Assembly (NCBI GenBank): GCA_000955875.1
Contig: JYOE01000012.1
Span: forward strand, 1 to 55,463
Direction of reading: 5' to 3'
DNA from: Terrabacter sp. 28
GTDB taxonomy: Bacteria > Actinomycetota > Actinomycetes > Actinomycetales > Dermatophilaceae
DNA: 55,463 nucleotides
Part shown: positions 17,142-25,114 of the stretch, piece by piece
Numbering within the stretch: the stretch's first letter is position 1
How the letters are laid out: every line of letters starts with the position of its first letter
Translations under genes and position numbers: made by a program
The notes under the pieces: model-generated
Seen by the model: the letters and a program-made list of their open reading frames with translations, nothing else
The model's database searches: none
Told to the model about the DNA's origin: nothing

Positions 17142-18692
17142 CTACGTGTCGCGACGCGAGCTCCTCACCACGAATTCCGCGAGGTCCTTGCTCTGCTGCA
17201 CGCGGGACGGCTCGTGGACGTACATCATGTGTCCGGCCTCGTAGTAGGCGTGCTCGATGTTGGCGAGGAGCGCCTCGGGCAGCTGGAGGTGCGCGACGAC
17301 GTCCTCGGCGGCGAAGTGCGGGGTGGCACCGTCGTAGTAGCCGTAGGCGATGTGGACCTTGAGGTGGGGGTTCTGCCGCATCGCGCGCTCGAGCTTCGGC
17401 GACACGTCGATCGGCCGTCCCTCGAAGTCCTTGAACGACCAGGGGTGCACGAGGCGCGAGATCTGCTCGTAGTGCAGGTCGCTGCCGTAGCCGAGCTCGT
17501 CGCGCACGTAGTGGTTCCAGGCGGCGGCATACGGGCCGGTGATGGCGTCGTGCGACGGGTCGGCGTCCATGTTCTCGGCGAAGGCGGCGGCTGCCGGGCC
17601 GGTGAACCGGGAGTCGAGCCGGCCCACGGACAGGCGCTGGTCGCGCAGCAGCTCGGTGAAGTAGCGCCAGTGCTCGATGCGCAGGTCGACGCGGTCGACG
17701 TAGTCCTCGGTGAGGCCCGAGAGCCGGGCCAGGGTCGTGACCGCCTCGGCGCGCTCGCCCTCGGTGAGTCGGTTGCCACGCGACAGCACCCACGGGTAGT
17801 CCCGGGCGGCATATGCCTCGGCCTCGTCGAGGACGGTCCGCAGCGACCTCCGACCGTGCTTGCCGTGGTAGTGGGCCACGGCGGCATACGTCGGCAGGTA
17901 GAGCGCGTGCGCTCGGTCGTTGCGCTGGTTCTCGAAGTCGACCGAGCTGAGGTCGAGCACGCTCGAGATGAGGACGAGACCGTTGAGGTACATGCCGTAG
18001 CGCGACTGGAGGTGCTCGGCGAGCGCCGCACCGCGCAGCGTGCCGTACGACTCGCCGGCGACGAACTTCGGCGACATCCACCGCCCGTTGCGCGAGGTCC
18101 AGAGGCGGATCAGCTCGCCGACGGACTCGATGTCCTTCTGGTAGCCGTGGTAGTCCCCCGGCTTGCCGCCCTCGACGGCCCGCGAGTAGCCCGTCGACAT
18201 CGGGTCGATGAAGACGAGGTCGCTCACGGCGAGGAGGGACTCGGGGTTGTCGACGAGGGCGTACGGCGGCGGTTCGAGGGCGCCGACGTCGCCGCTCACG
18301 ACGCGCCGCGGGCCGAGGAGGCCGAGGTGCAGCCAGACGCTCGAGCTGCCCGGACCGCCGTTGAAGGCGAACGTGACCGGCCGGGTGCGTGCGTCGGCGT
18401 CGTCGAGCACGTAGCTCGTCATCGACAGCTCGGCGCGGGCCTTGTGGCCGCTGAAGGTGCCGTCCTTGTGCTCCTCCTCGCGCAGCACGACCCGGCCGGT
18501 GGTCGCCGTGTAGGCGAGCCGGCGGCGGCCCACCTTGAGCACGTGGTGGGTCGTGACGAGGTCGTCGACGGGATCGGGCTTGTCGACCTTCACCGGTGTG
18601 GACGCCTTCGCGTCGGCGGGCGCGCTCGGCCCTTCGTCGGTCTCGACGGGCGGTGCGGGCGCTGCTGGCGCCGCCGCAGTCTCGTCGCTCAC
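17142..18692 (-). CDS. Serine carboxypeptidase-like protein (peptidase family S10)
   Basis: The 516-residue protein shows the S10 landmarks: oxyanion motif FNGGPGSSSVWLHLG, nucleophile serine in GESYGTLRG, aspartate region AYGYYDGATPHFA and the histidine in EAGHMMYVHEP. S10 enzymes cleave C-terminal residues of peptides at acidic pH. There is no signal peptide: the N-terminus is an Ala/Pro-rich acidic tail of about 40 residues, so it appears cytoplasmic, which is unusual for the family but common in bacterial copies. The GTG start overlaps the HIT stop by 4 bp. Confidence 0.9.
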   Translation of the reverse strand: MSDETAAAPAAPAPPVETDEGPSAPADAKASTPVKVDKPDPVDDLVTTHHVLKVGRRRLAYTATTGRVVLREEEHKDGTFSGHKARAELSMTSYVLDDADARTRPVTFAFNGGPGSSSVWLHLGLLGPRRVVSGDVGALEPPPYALVDNPESLLAVSDLVFIDPMSTGYSRAVEGGKPGDYHGYQKDIESVGELIRLWTSRNGRWMSPKFVAGESYGTLRGAALAEHLQSRYGMYLNGLVLISSVLDLSSVDFENQRNDRAHALYLPTYAAVAHYHGKHGRRSLRTVLDEAEAYAARDYPWVLSRGNRLTEGERAEAVTTLARLSGLTEDYVDRVDLRIEHWRYFTELLRDQRLSVGRLDSRFTGPAAAAFAENMDADPSHDAITGPYAAAWNHYVRDELGYGSDLHYEQISRLVHPWSFKDFEGRPIDVSPKLERAMRQNPHLKVHIAYGYYDGATPHFAAEDVVAHLQLPEALLANIEHAYYEAGHMMYVHEPSRVQQSKDLAEFVVRSSRRDT

Positions 18693-19048
18693 ACCATCCG
18701 CCCTTCGCTGAACGCAGCCCCCGCCAGCACGTGGACGTGCGCGTGGAAGACCGTCTGGCCGGCGGCGCTGCCGGTGTTGACGATCATCCGGTACGCGTCG
18801 GGCACGCCCTCCTGGTCGGCCACCTGGGCAGCGAGCCGGAACACGTCGGCGAGGTCCTCGTCGGACGCGGCGGCCAGCGCCCCGACCGTCGGCTCGTGCC
18901 GTCGGGGAACGACGAGCACGTGGACCGGCGCTGCGGGCTTGATGTCGCGGAAGGCGATGGACCGCTCGGACTCGGCCACGCGGTCGCCCGGGATCTCGCC
19001 GGCGACGATCTTGCAGAAGAGGCAGTCACTGGAGGTCTGCGAGGTCAT
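18689..19048 (-). CDS. HIT-family nucleotide hydrolase
   Basis: This 119-residue protein has the histidine triad FHAHVHVLAG near its C-terminus and a zinc-type CLFCKIVAGEIP start, matching the HINT/PKCI branch that hydrolyses nucleoside phosphoramidates and similar AMP conjugates. Its length is normal. It heads the leftward series S10-phoH-ybeY-CNNM-era. A divergent sigma-factor gene starts 67 bp away, so the region between must hold promoters in both directions. Confidence 0.93.
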   Translation of the reverse strand: MTSQTSSDCLFCKIVAGEIPGDRVAESERSIAFRDIKPAAPVHVLVVPRRHEPTVGALAAASDEDLADVFRLAAQVADQEGVPDAYRMIVNTGSAAGQTVFHAHVHVLAGAAFSEGRMV

Positions 19049-19115
19049 GTCTGCACCCTAGGCATGTCAACCCCCACGTGCACGTGCGCGTCATTCGTCC
19101 GTGAGAGCGTTGGGT

Positions 19116-19736
19116 ATGCCCACAGGCGAGGTGAGCGAGCCGAGGTCCAGGGGTTCCGCGGGCGGAGCGGGCTCTGCCGCGTCCCCGGGGGCGTATGCCG
19201 CCGTGGACCTCCCGAGCGATCCCGACGTCGCCATCAGCGAGCTCTACCACGCGCACTGGCACCGGCTCGTGCGCCTGGCCTGGCTCCTGCTGCGCGACCA
19301 GCTGGCGGCCGAGGACGTGGTCCAGGACGCCTTCGTGGCGACCCATCGCAGCTGGGCGTCCATCCGCGACGGTGGACGCGTGGTCGGATACCTGCAGACG
19401 GCGGTCGTCAACGGCTGCCGCTCCGTGCAGCGGCACAACGTCGTGGTCGACCGGCAGAACGCCCGCGACGCCGCGGCCGCCGACGCACCGGGCCGCGGCA
19501 CGCTGGGCAGCGCCGAGACCCAGGTGCTTCGCGGCGCCGAACGGGACTCCGTCCTCGACGCGCTGCGCACCCTGCCCACGCGCCAGCGCGAGGTGCTCGT
19601 GCTGCGCTACTACGGCGGCCTGTCCGAGGCCCAGATCGCCCAGTCGCTCGAGATCTCACCGGGCGCCGTCAAGACGCATGCCCACCGCGGGCTCACGGCC
19701 CTGCGCCACACCATCGACCCCCTGGAGCTGTCATGA
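19116..19736 (+). CDS. ECF-type RNA polymerase sigma factor
   Basis: The 206-residue protein has a region 2 segment (ELYHAHWHRLVRLAWLLLRDQLAAEDVVQDAFVATHRSW) and a region 4 helix-turn-helix (LPTRQREVLVLRYYGGLSEAQIAQSLEISPGAVKTH), as in SigE-like ECF factors of actinobacteria. An unstructured Gly/Ala/Ser-rich N-terminus of about 35 residues is extra. I chose the ATG at 19116 because GAGAG lies about 8 bp upstream; a GTG at 19101 is possible. Its stop overlaps the start of the membrane partner (ATGA), which may act as anti-sigma factor. Confidence 0.93.
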   Translation: MPTGEVSEPRSRGSAGGAGSAASPGAYAAVDLPSDPDVAISELYHAHWHRLVRLAWLLLRDQLAAEDVVQDAFVATHRSWASIRDGGRVVGYLQTAVVNGCRSVQRHNVVVDRQNARDAAAADAPGRGTLGSAETQVLRGAERDSVLDALRTLPTRQREVLVLRYYGGLSEAQIAQSLEISPGAVKTHAHRGLTALRHTIDPLELS

Positions 19737-20905
19737 ACACCGACCCGAGGCGAGCGGGCGGACAGACGCCCGACGACGAGCCGGTCGTCATCGGCGCGGG
19801 CCTGCGACCTGTCGAGGACCGGCTGCGGCAGAGCCTCGACTCGGAGGCGCGGTCGATCACACCGGGCGACCGGCTCGGCGCCATCCTCACCGAGGCGCAC
19901 GCGGCCGACGCGGGCAGCGGCTCCCGCCGCCACCGGTGGTTGCTGCCGTCAGCCGCGGCAGCCGCCGCGGTGCTGCTCGCCGGCACGGTGTGGGCGGTCA
20001 ACCGCCCGTCGGGGTCGACGCCGCCCGTCGCTGCGACCTCGAGCACCTCCGGCACGCCGTCCCCGAGCGCTTCCAGCGGCGCACCGTCGACGGCGCCGTC
20101 GAGCGTGCCCACCCAGACCGCCACCGGCCCGACCACACCGGCCACCACGCCGCCGACCAGCGCCCCGCCGGTGACGGCCGCGACGTCGGTCCCGGTGTAC
20201 TACCTCGGCCCGGTGCGCGCGGGCAGCGCCCAGGTGCGGCTCTTCCGCGAGTTCGTCTCGGCTCCGGTCGCCACGCCCGCCACCCCGGAGGGCAAGGCCG
20301 TCGCCGCGCTGCGTCTCGCGATGGGCGCTCCTCCGAAGGGATCGCAGTACCGGTCGGCGTGGGCCGGCGTGACCCCGCAGTCGGTGACCCTGGCGGCCGA
20401 CTCCATCCGGGTGCGTCTCTCGTCGGGCAGCGACGCGGCCGGGCTCGCCACGGAGCAGCTCGTCTGGACGGTGCAGGCCGCCCTCGGCAAGTCGCTCCCG
20501 GTGCGCTTCGAGCTCGCCGACGGCGGCGCCGTGGTCTCGCCGGGGCACCCGGTCTCGGCTGCGTACAACCGGCCGACCGACCAGATGGCCGTGCTCGAGC
20601 AGGTCGCGCCCGTCTGGGTCGACGCGCCCGCCCGCAACGGTGTCGTCAAGGCCGGCGCGCCCCTGACGGCCACCGGCGTGGCGAGCACCTTCGAGGCCAC
20701 CGTGGAGTGGGAGGTGCTCCGCGACGGTGTCTCCTTCGAGAAGGGCTTCACCACGGCGTCCGCCGGCGCCCCGGCCCGCGGCACCTACCGGTTCACGACG
20801 AAGAAGCCGCTCACGGCCGGCTCCTACGTGCTGCGCGTCTTCGAGAGCAGCGCCAAGGACGGCTCGCTCGCCGCAGAGCAGCGCATCCCCTTCACCGCCC
20901 GCTGA
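19733..20905 (+). CDS. Membrane-anchored GerMN/Gmad2-domain protein, possible anti-sigma factor
   Basis: The 390-residue protein has a short cytoplasmic part (1-68), one membrane helix (about 69-89), a Thr/Ser/Pro-rich linker (90-152), a GerMN-like domain (about 153-270, with TPEGKAVAALRLAMGAPP) and a C-terminal immunoglobulin-like Gmad2-type domain (about 283-388). The ATG overlaps the sigma factor stop, so the two are made together. The cytoplasmic part contains LRQSLDSEARSITPGDRLG, a helix seen in partners of such sigma factors, but no HxxxCxxC zinc anti-sigma motif. A sensor-regulator role is inferred. The spore-germination names do not imply sporulation here. Confidence 0.8.
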   Translation: MNTDPRRAGGQTPDDEPVVIGAGLRPVEDRLRQSLDSEARSITPGDRLGAILTEAHAADAGSGSRRHRWLLPSAAAAAAVLLAGTVWAVNRPSGSTPPVAATSSTSGTPSPSASSGAPSTAPSSVPTQTATGPTTPATTPPTSAPPVTAATSVPVYYLGPVRAGSAQVRLFREFVSAPVATPATPEGKAVAALRLAMGAPPKGSQYRSAWAGVTPQSVTLAADSIRVRLSSGSDAAGLATEQLVWTVQAALGKSLPVRFELADGGAVVSPGHPVSAAYNRPTDQMAVLEQVAPVWVDAPARNGVVKAGAPLTATGVASTFEATVEWEVLRDGVSFEKGFTTASAGAPARGTYRFTTKKPLTAGSYVLRVFESSAKDGSLAAEQRIPFTAR

Positions 20906-20910
20906 GACCC

Positions 20911-20952
20911 CACCGAGAGGGCAGTCCGTCCGGACGGACGGCGTTCTCGGTG
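20911..20952. terminator. Hairpin between convergent genes
   Basis: Outer arms CACCGAGA (20911-20918) and TCTCGGTG (20945-20952) enclose a perfect 16-nt palindrome GTCCGTCCGGACGGAC. It lies directly between the convergent GerMN and rsmE genes, six bases after the former's stop, and probably ends both transcripts. Confidence 0.65.
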
Positions 20953-20962
20953 TGGGAGGGGG

Positions 20963-21706
20963 TCAGCGCCAGCGGGCTCTGGCGCTGAGCACCGCGAGGC
21001 CTGCAGGACCGGCGGAGGACGCCCGCAGGATCGTCGAGCCGAGGCGCACGGGCCGCGCCCCGGCCCCACGAAGGGCCTCGACCTCGCGTTCGCTGATACC
21101 GCCCTCGGGGCCGACGACGAGGAGCACGTCGCCCTCGTCCGGCAGCTCGACCGTGGCGAGCGGCTCCGTGGCGTCCTCGTGGAGCACGAGCGTCAGGGCC
21201 GACTCGCCCACCCGGGCCACGAGCGGTGCGAGCCCGACCGGGGGCGACGTGAGCGGCATACGTGAGCGGCGGGACTGCTTGGTCGCCCGGGTGACCACGG
21301 CCGCCCACTTCGCGAGCGACTTGGCGGCGCGTTCGCCACGCCACACCACGACGGAGCGTTCGGCCTGCCAGGGGACGATCTCGTCGACTCCGAGCTCGGT
21401 CGCCGCCTCGATCGCCTGCTCGTCGCGGTCGCCCTTTGCCAGCGCCTGGACGAGGACGAAGCGGGTCGCCGGCGCGGGCTCGTCGACGACCTCCAGCACC
21501 GTGCCGCGCACCGACGAACGGTCGACGTCGGTGGCCTCGAGCAGCACGCGGCGTCCGGCCCCGTCGGCGACGAAGTAGCGCTCCCCCACCCGCAGGCGCA
21601 CCACGGCCCCCGCGTGCCGGCCCTCGTCGCCGTCGAGCAGCAGCGAGGCGCCCTCGACCGCTGCCGCGACCGAGGACGGCTCACCGAGGAAGAGCTGGTG
21701 CGTCAC
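20963..21706 (-). CDS. rsmE: 16S rRNA m3U1498 methyltransferase
   Basis: RsmE methylates U1498 of 16S rRNA with S-adenosylmethionine. The 247-residue protein has an N-terminal PUA-like domain (HAGAVVRLRVGERYFVADGAG) and a SPOUT knot with VVGPEGGISEREVEAL and RLGSTILRASSAGPAGLAVL, which form the methyl-donor pocket. I chose the GTG at 21706 (MTHQLFLGEP); the frame is open further up without RsmE-like sequence. It begins 19 bp after dnaJ, the conserved order. Confidence 0.95.
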   Translation of the reverse strand: MTHQLFLGEPSSVAAAVEGASLLLDGDEGRHAGAVVRLRVGERYFVADGAGRRVLLEATDVDRSSVRGTVLEVVDEPAPATRFVLVQALAKGDRDEQAIEAATELGVDEIVPWQAERSVVVWRGERAAKSLAKWAAVVTRATKQSRRSRMPLTSPPVGLAPLVARVGESALTLVLHEDATEPLATVELPDEGDVLLVVGPEGGISEREVEALRGAGARPVRLGSTILRASSAGPAGLAVLSARARWR

Positions 21707-21725
21707 CGGGCACCCATCGCGCGGG

Positions 21726-22859
21726 TCACTTCTCCTTGAAGGCGTCGCGCAGCTTGCCGAAGAGGCCCTTGTTGGCCGGGGCGAGGCGCCCCTCGGGACG
21801 CTCCTCGCCACGCAGCGCGGCGAACTGGCGCAGCAGCTCCTGCTGCTCGTCGGTGAGGCGCGTGGGCGTCAGCACGTTCGCGTGCACGAGCAGGTCGCCG
21901 CGCCCACCGTGGCGCAGGTGCGTGACCCCGAGACCGCGCAGGGTGAGGACGTCACCGCTCTGGGTGCCGGGCTTGATCTCGAGGTCCTGCATGCCGTCGA
22001 AGGTCGAGAGCTTGAAGCTCGTGCCGAGCGCGGCAGCCGCCATCGGCAGCTCGACGCTGCAGTGCAGGTCGTCGCCGCGGCGGGTGTAGGTCTCGTGGTT
22101 GACCACCCGGATCTCGACGTAGAGGTCGGCGGCGGGACCGTTGCCCGGGCCGACCTCGCCCTCGCCGGTGAGCTGGATGCGCGTCCCCGTGTCGACGCCG
22201 GCGGGCACCTTGAGCTTGAGCGACCGGCGGGTGCGCACGCGCCCGTCGCCGGAGCAGTCGTGGCAGGGGTCGGTGAGGGTCGAGCCGTAGCCCTGGCAGT
22301 TGACGCACGGACGCGAGGTCATGACCTGGCCGAGGAAGCTGCGCTGGACCTGCTGCACCTCGCCGGCGCCCTTGCAGATCGGGCAGGTCTGCCGGCCGGT
22401 GCCCGGCTCGGCACCGTCGCCGCCGCAGCGGTTGCACCCGACGGCGGTGTCGAGGGTGAGCTCCTCCTCCGACCCGAAGACGGCCTTGGCGAGGTCGATG
22501 TCGAGGCGCACGAGGGCGTCCTGCCCGCGCTGCATGCGCTGGCGCGGGCCTCGCGTTCCGGCGGCCGCCCCGGCTCCGAAGAAGGCGTCCATGACGTCGC
22601 TGAACGAGAAGCCGGCACCCGCGCCGAAGCCGGCGCCGCCGCCGCTGGCGAACGGGTCGGCGCCCATGTCGAAGGACTGGCGCTTCTGCGGGTCCGACAG
22701 CACGTCGTAGGCCTGCGACACCCGCTTGAACTCCTCCTCGGCCTCCGGGCCGGGGTTGACGTCGGGGTGCAGCTTGCGGGCGAGTCGACGGTAGGCCTTC
22801 TTGATCTCCTCCTGGCTCGCGTCGCGCGAGACACCGAGGACGGCGTAGTAGTCGTTCAA
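21726..22859 (-). CDS. dnaJ: Chaperone DnaJ (type I)
   Basis: DnaJ stimulates DnaK and binds unfolded proteins. The 377-residue protein has a J domain with HPD in [10 protein letters not shown], a Gly/Phe/Ala-rich linker ([17 protein letters not shown]), four zinc repeats (CNRCGG, CPICKG, CVNCQG, CHDCSG) and the C-terminal substrate-binding domains. The start is TTG (TTGAACGAC, reading MNDYYAVLG), with AAGGA 9 bp upstream. It follows hrcA by 84 bp and so falls under the CIRCE-controlled transcript. This is the hrcA-linked copy; a dnaK-linked copy is usual elsewhere in actinobacteria. Confidence 0.97.
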   Translation of the reverse strand: MNDYYAVLGVSRDASQEEIKKAYRRLARKLHPDVNPGPEAEEEFKRVSQAYDVLSDPQKRQSFDMGADPFASGGGAGFGAGAGFSFSDVMDAFFGAGAAAGTRGPRQRMQRGQDALVRLDIDLAKAVFGSEEELTLDTAVGCNRCGGDGAEPGTGRQTCPICKGAGEVQQVQRSFLGQVMTSRPCVNCQGYGSTLTDPCHDCSGDGRVRTRRSLKLKVPAGVDTGTRIQLTGEGEVGPGNGPAADLYVEIRVVNHETYTRRGDDLHCSVELPMAAAALGTSFKLSTFDGMQDLEIKPGTQSGDVLTLRGLGVTHLRHGGRGDLLVHANVLTPTRLTDEQQELLRQFAALRGEERPEGRLAPANKGLFGKLRDAFKEK

Positions 22860-22943
22860 GCTGGGATTCCTTCGGTGCGTGGTGTTTTCGGGACGGCGCA
22901 GCAGTGCACCGGCGTGTGCGGTCTGGTGGTCGGGTCGGTCGGG

Positions 22944-23987
22944 TCAGGTGCCCGCGTTGTCGTCGAGGATCTCAGAGACGTAGCGGGCGACGGCACGGAC
23001 CGACGCCATCGTCGTGGGGTAGTCCATGCGGGTCGGGCCGAGCACGCCGAGGCTGGCGACCCGCTCGGAACCGGACCCGTAGCCCATCGACACGAGAGAG
23101 GTGCTCTGCAGGCCGGTCACCGGGTTCTCGGAGCCGATGCGCACCGAGACGAGGTCGGGGTCGTCGCCGAGCTGACCGAGCAGGCGCAGCAGCGTCACGT
23201 GCTCCTCGAGCGCCTCGAGGATCGGCCCGATGGTGCGCGGGAAGTCCGCACCGGCCCGGGCGAGGTTGGCCTGGCCGGCGAGCACGACGCGCTCCTCGCG
23301 CTCCTCGACGAGGGCGTCACCGAGGGCCGAGACGACCGCCTTCATGGCGGCGCGGTCGGCCTCGTCGGTCTCGTCGACGAGGCGCCGCAGCTGCGTGGCC
23401 GCCACGGTGAACGGGACGCCCGCCGCGACGTCGTTGATGCGGGTGCGCAGCGAGGAGACCAGTGCCTCGCCGTCGGCGTCGGACAGGACGCGGCCGGTGT
23501 CGACCACGCGCTGCTCGACGCGCCCGGTGTTGACGATGAGGACGATCATGAGGTGCGAGGAGCCCATCGGCACGAGCTCGATGTGCCGCACCGTCGACCG
23601 GGTCAGCGACGGGTACTGCACGACGGCGACCTGACGGGTCAGGCTGGCGAGCAGCCGCACCGTGCGGTCGACGACGTCGTCGAGGTCGACGGCGCCCTCG
23701 AGGAACTGGCTGATGGCACGCCGCTCGCCGGACGAGAGGGGTTTGACGGCGCTGAGCCGGTCGACGAAGACGCGGTAGCCCGCGTCGGTCGGCACCCGCC
23801 CGGCCGACGTGTGCGGCGCGTGGATGAGACCCTCCTCCTCGAGCAGGGCCATGTCGTTGCGCACGGTCGCCGCGCTGACACCGAGGTGGTGGCGCTCGAC
23901 GAGCGCCTTGCTGCCGACGGGCTCGGAGGTGTGCACGTAGTCCTGCACGATGGCGCGCAGCACCATCAGCCTGCGGTCCTCGCTCAT
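22944..23987 (-). CDS. hrcA: Heat-inducible transcription repressor HrcA
   Basis: HrcA binds CIRCE and represses chaperone genes; it depends on GroEL to stay active. The 347-residue protein has an N-terminal winged helix ([41 protein letters not shown]) and the GAF-like dimer/inserted domains. I chose the ATG at 23987, with AAGGAGG six bases upstream; the track-long frame adds only one GTG codon. A CIRCE element lies 97 bp upstream, so it represses itself and dnaJ. Confidence 0.97.
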   Translation of the reverse strand: MSEDRRLMVLRAIVQDYVHTSEPVGSKALVERHHLGVSAATVRNDMALLEEEGLIHAPHTSAGRVPTDAGYRVFVDRLSAVKPLSSGERRAISQFLEGAVDLDDVVDRTVRLLASLTRQVAVVQYPSLTRSTVRHIELVPMGSSHLMIVLIVNTGRVEQRVVDTGRVLSDADGEALVSSLRTRINDVAAGVPFTVAATQLRRLVDETDEADRAAMKAVVSALGDALVEEREERVVLAGQANLARAGADFPRTIGPILEALEEHVTLLRLLGQLGDDPDLVSVRIGSENPVTGLQSTSLVSMGYGSGSERVASLGVLGPTRMDYPTTMASVRAVARYVSEILDDNAGT

Positions 23988-24083
23988 CACGTACCTCCTT
24001 CACGGTTCGGCCACCGGCGCGGACGTGTCGGCGGGCCGGTGTGCCACGGGGCCGGCCGCGGCACGCTGCACCGGCACCTCGAC

Positions 24084-24108
24084 TGGCACTCTCGGTCAGC
24101 GAGTGCCA
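24084..24108 (-). promoter_or_regulatory. CIRCE operator
   Basis: The inverted repeat TGGCACTC-N9-GAGTGCCA (24084-24091 and 24101-24108) is the actinobacterial form of the CIRCE element (classically TTAGCACTC-N9-GAGTGCTAA), perfect over 8 bp per arm. It sits upstream of hrcA and is the binding site of its product. Confidence 0.95.
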
Positions 24109-24226
24109 AGTCTACGACGAGACGCGCCGATGTCCGATTTCATCCAACCGTATGCCGCCGGGGACCCGTCGACCCGCCCGCGTGGCGCCCGGCGGTGGCC
24201 GACCCGGCGGCATACGCTCGCTTGTC

Positions 24227-25111
24227 GTGTCCCCCAACGACCGTTACGGATCCGACGTGCTGAGCGGTGACTGGCGTGCCCCGCGGCGCGGCCGGTCGAC
24301 GCCGACCCCTGCCGAGCCCGACCTCGTGGTCGAGGAGGTCGAGACGAGCTGGGTCGGTGCCGTCGTGCGCGTCGAGAAGGCGGGCGGCATGCACGTCGTG
24401 CACCTCGAGGACCGGCGGGGCCGCACGAAGGCGTTCCCGCTGGGTCCCGGCTTCCTCGTCGACGGTTCGCCCGTCACCCTGACACCGCCCGTGGCCGCCG
24501 CCGGTGCGGCGTTGGCCGAGGCGCGCCGGGCCGCCTCACGCACCGCGAGCGGCTCGGTGGCCGTGGCCGGGGCTCGGGCGAAGGTGGCGAGCGGGTCGCG
24601 CATCTACGTCGAGGGCCGCCACGACGCAGAGCTGGTCGAGAAGGTGTGGGGCGACGACCTGCGCGTCGAGGGCGTCGTCGTCGAGCTCATGGACGGCGTC
24701 GACGACCTGGCGGGCATCATCGCGGAGTTCCAGCCCGGCCCCGGCAGGCGCCTCGGGGTGCTCGTCGACCACCTCGTGCCCGGCACGAAGGAGGCCCGCA
24801 TCGTCGAGCAGGCGAGGTCGCTGCCCGGCCTCGCGCAGCACGTGAAGATCCTCGGCCACCCGTACGTCGACGTGTGGCAGTCGGTGCGCCCCGCGCGGCT
24901 CGGGTGGCAGCAGTGGCCGGTCATCCCGCGCGGCACGTCGTGGAAGCACGGCATCTGCGCCGAGCTCGGCTGGGCGCACAAGAGCCAGGCCGACATCGCG
25001 AACGCGTGGAAGCGCATCCTCGGCACCGTGCGCACCTACGCCGACCTCGAGCCCACCCTGCTCGCGAGCGTCGAGGAGCTCATCGACTTCGTCACCGAGC
25101 CGGGCGCCTGA
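24227..25111 (+). CDS. DUF3097 family protein with a TOPRIM-like core
   Basis: This 294-residue protein matches what I know as DUF3097, an actinobacterial family of unknown function often found beside hrcA/dnaJ. The N-terminal third is a small-barrel-like segment (SWVGAVVRVEKAGGMHVVHLEDRRGRTKAFPLG). The middle looks like TOPRIM: a glutamate in RIYVEGRHD (E129) and later GVLVDHLVPGTKE (D181), suggesting metal-dependent phosphodiester chemistry. The C-terminal part is Trp-rich (GWQQWPVIPRGTSWKHG). I chose the GTG at 24227 (MSPNDRYGSDVL). It is divergent from hrcA. Confidence 0.8.
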   Translation: MSPNDRYGSDVLSGDWRAPRRGRSTPTPAEPDLVVEEVETSWVGAVVRVEKAGGMHVVHLEDRRGRTKAFPLGPGFLVDGSPVTLTPPVAAAGAALAEARRAASRTASGSVAVAGARAKVASGSRIYVEGRHDAELVEKVWGDDLRVEGVVVELMDGVDDLAGIIAEFQPGPGRRLGVLVDHLVPGTKEARIVEQARSLPGLAQHVKILGHPYVDVWQSVRPARLGWQQWPVIPRGTSWKHGICAELGWAHKSQADIANAWKRILGTVRTYADLEPTLLASVEELIDFVTEPGA

Positions 25112-25114
25112 CCC

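Noticed and set aside
17811..17823. GGCATATGCC palindrome inside the S10 gene as an operator
   Set aside because: It lies in the middle of coding sequence and is one more case of the common GGCATA/TATGCC word.
21882..24263. Rightward frame of about 790 codons over dnaJ and hrcA
   Set aside because: Antisense of two textbook genes and would cross the CIRCE element.
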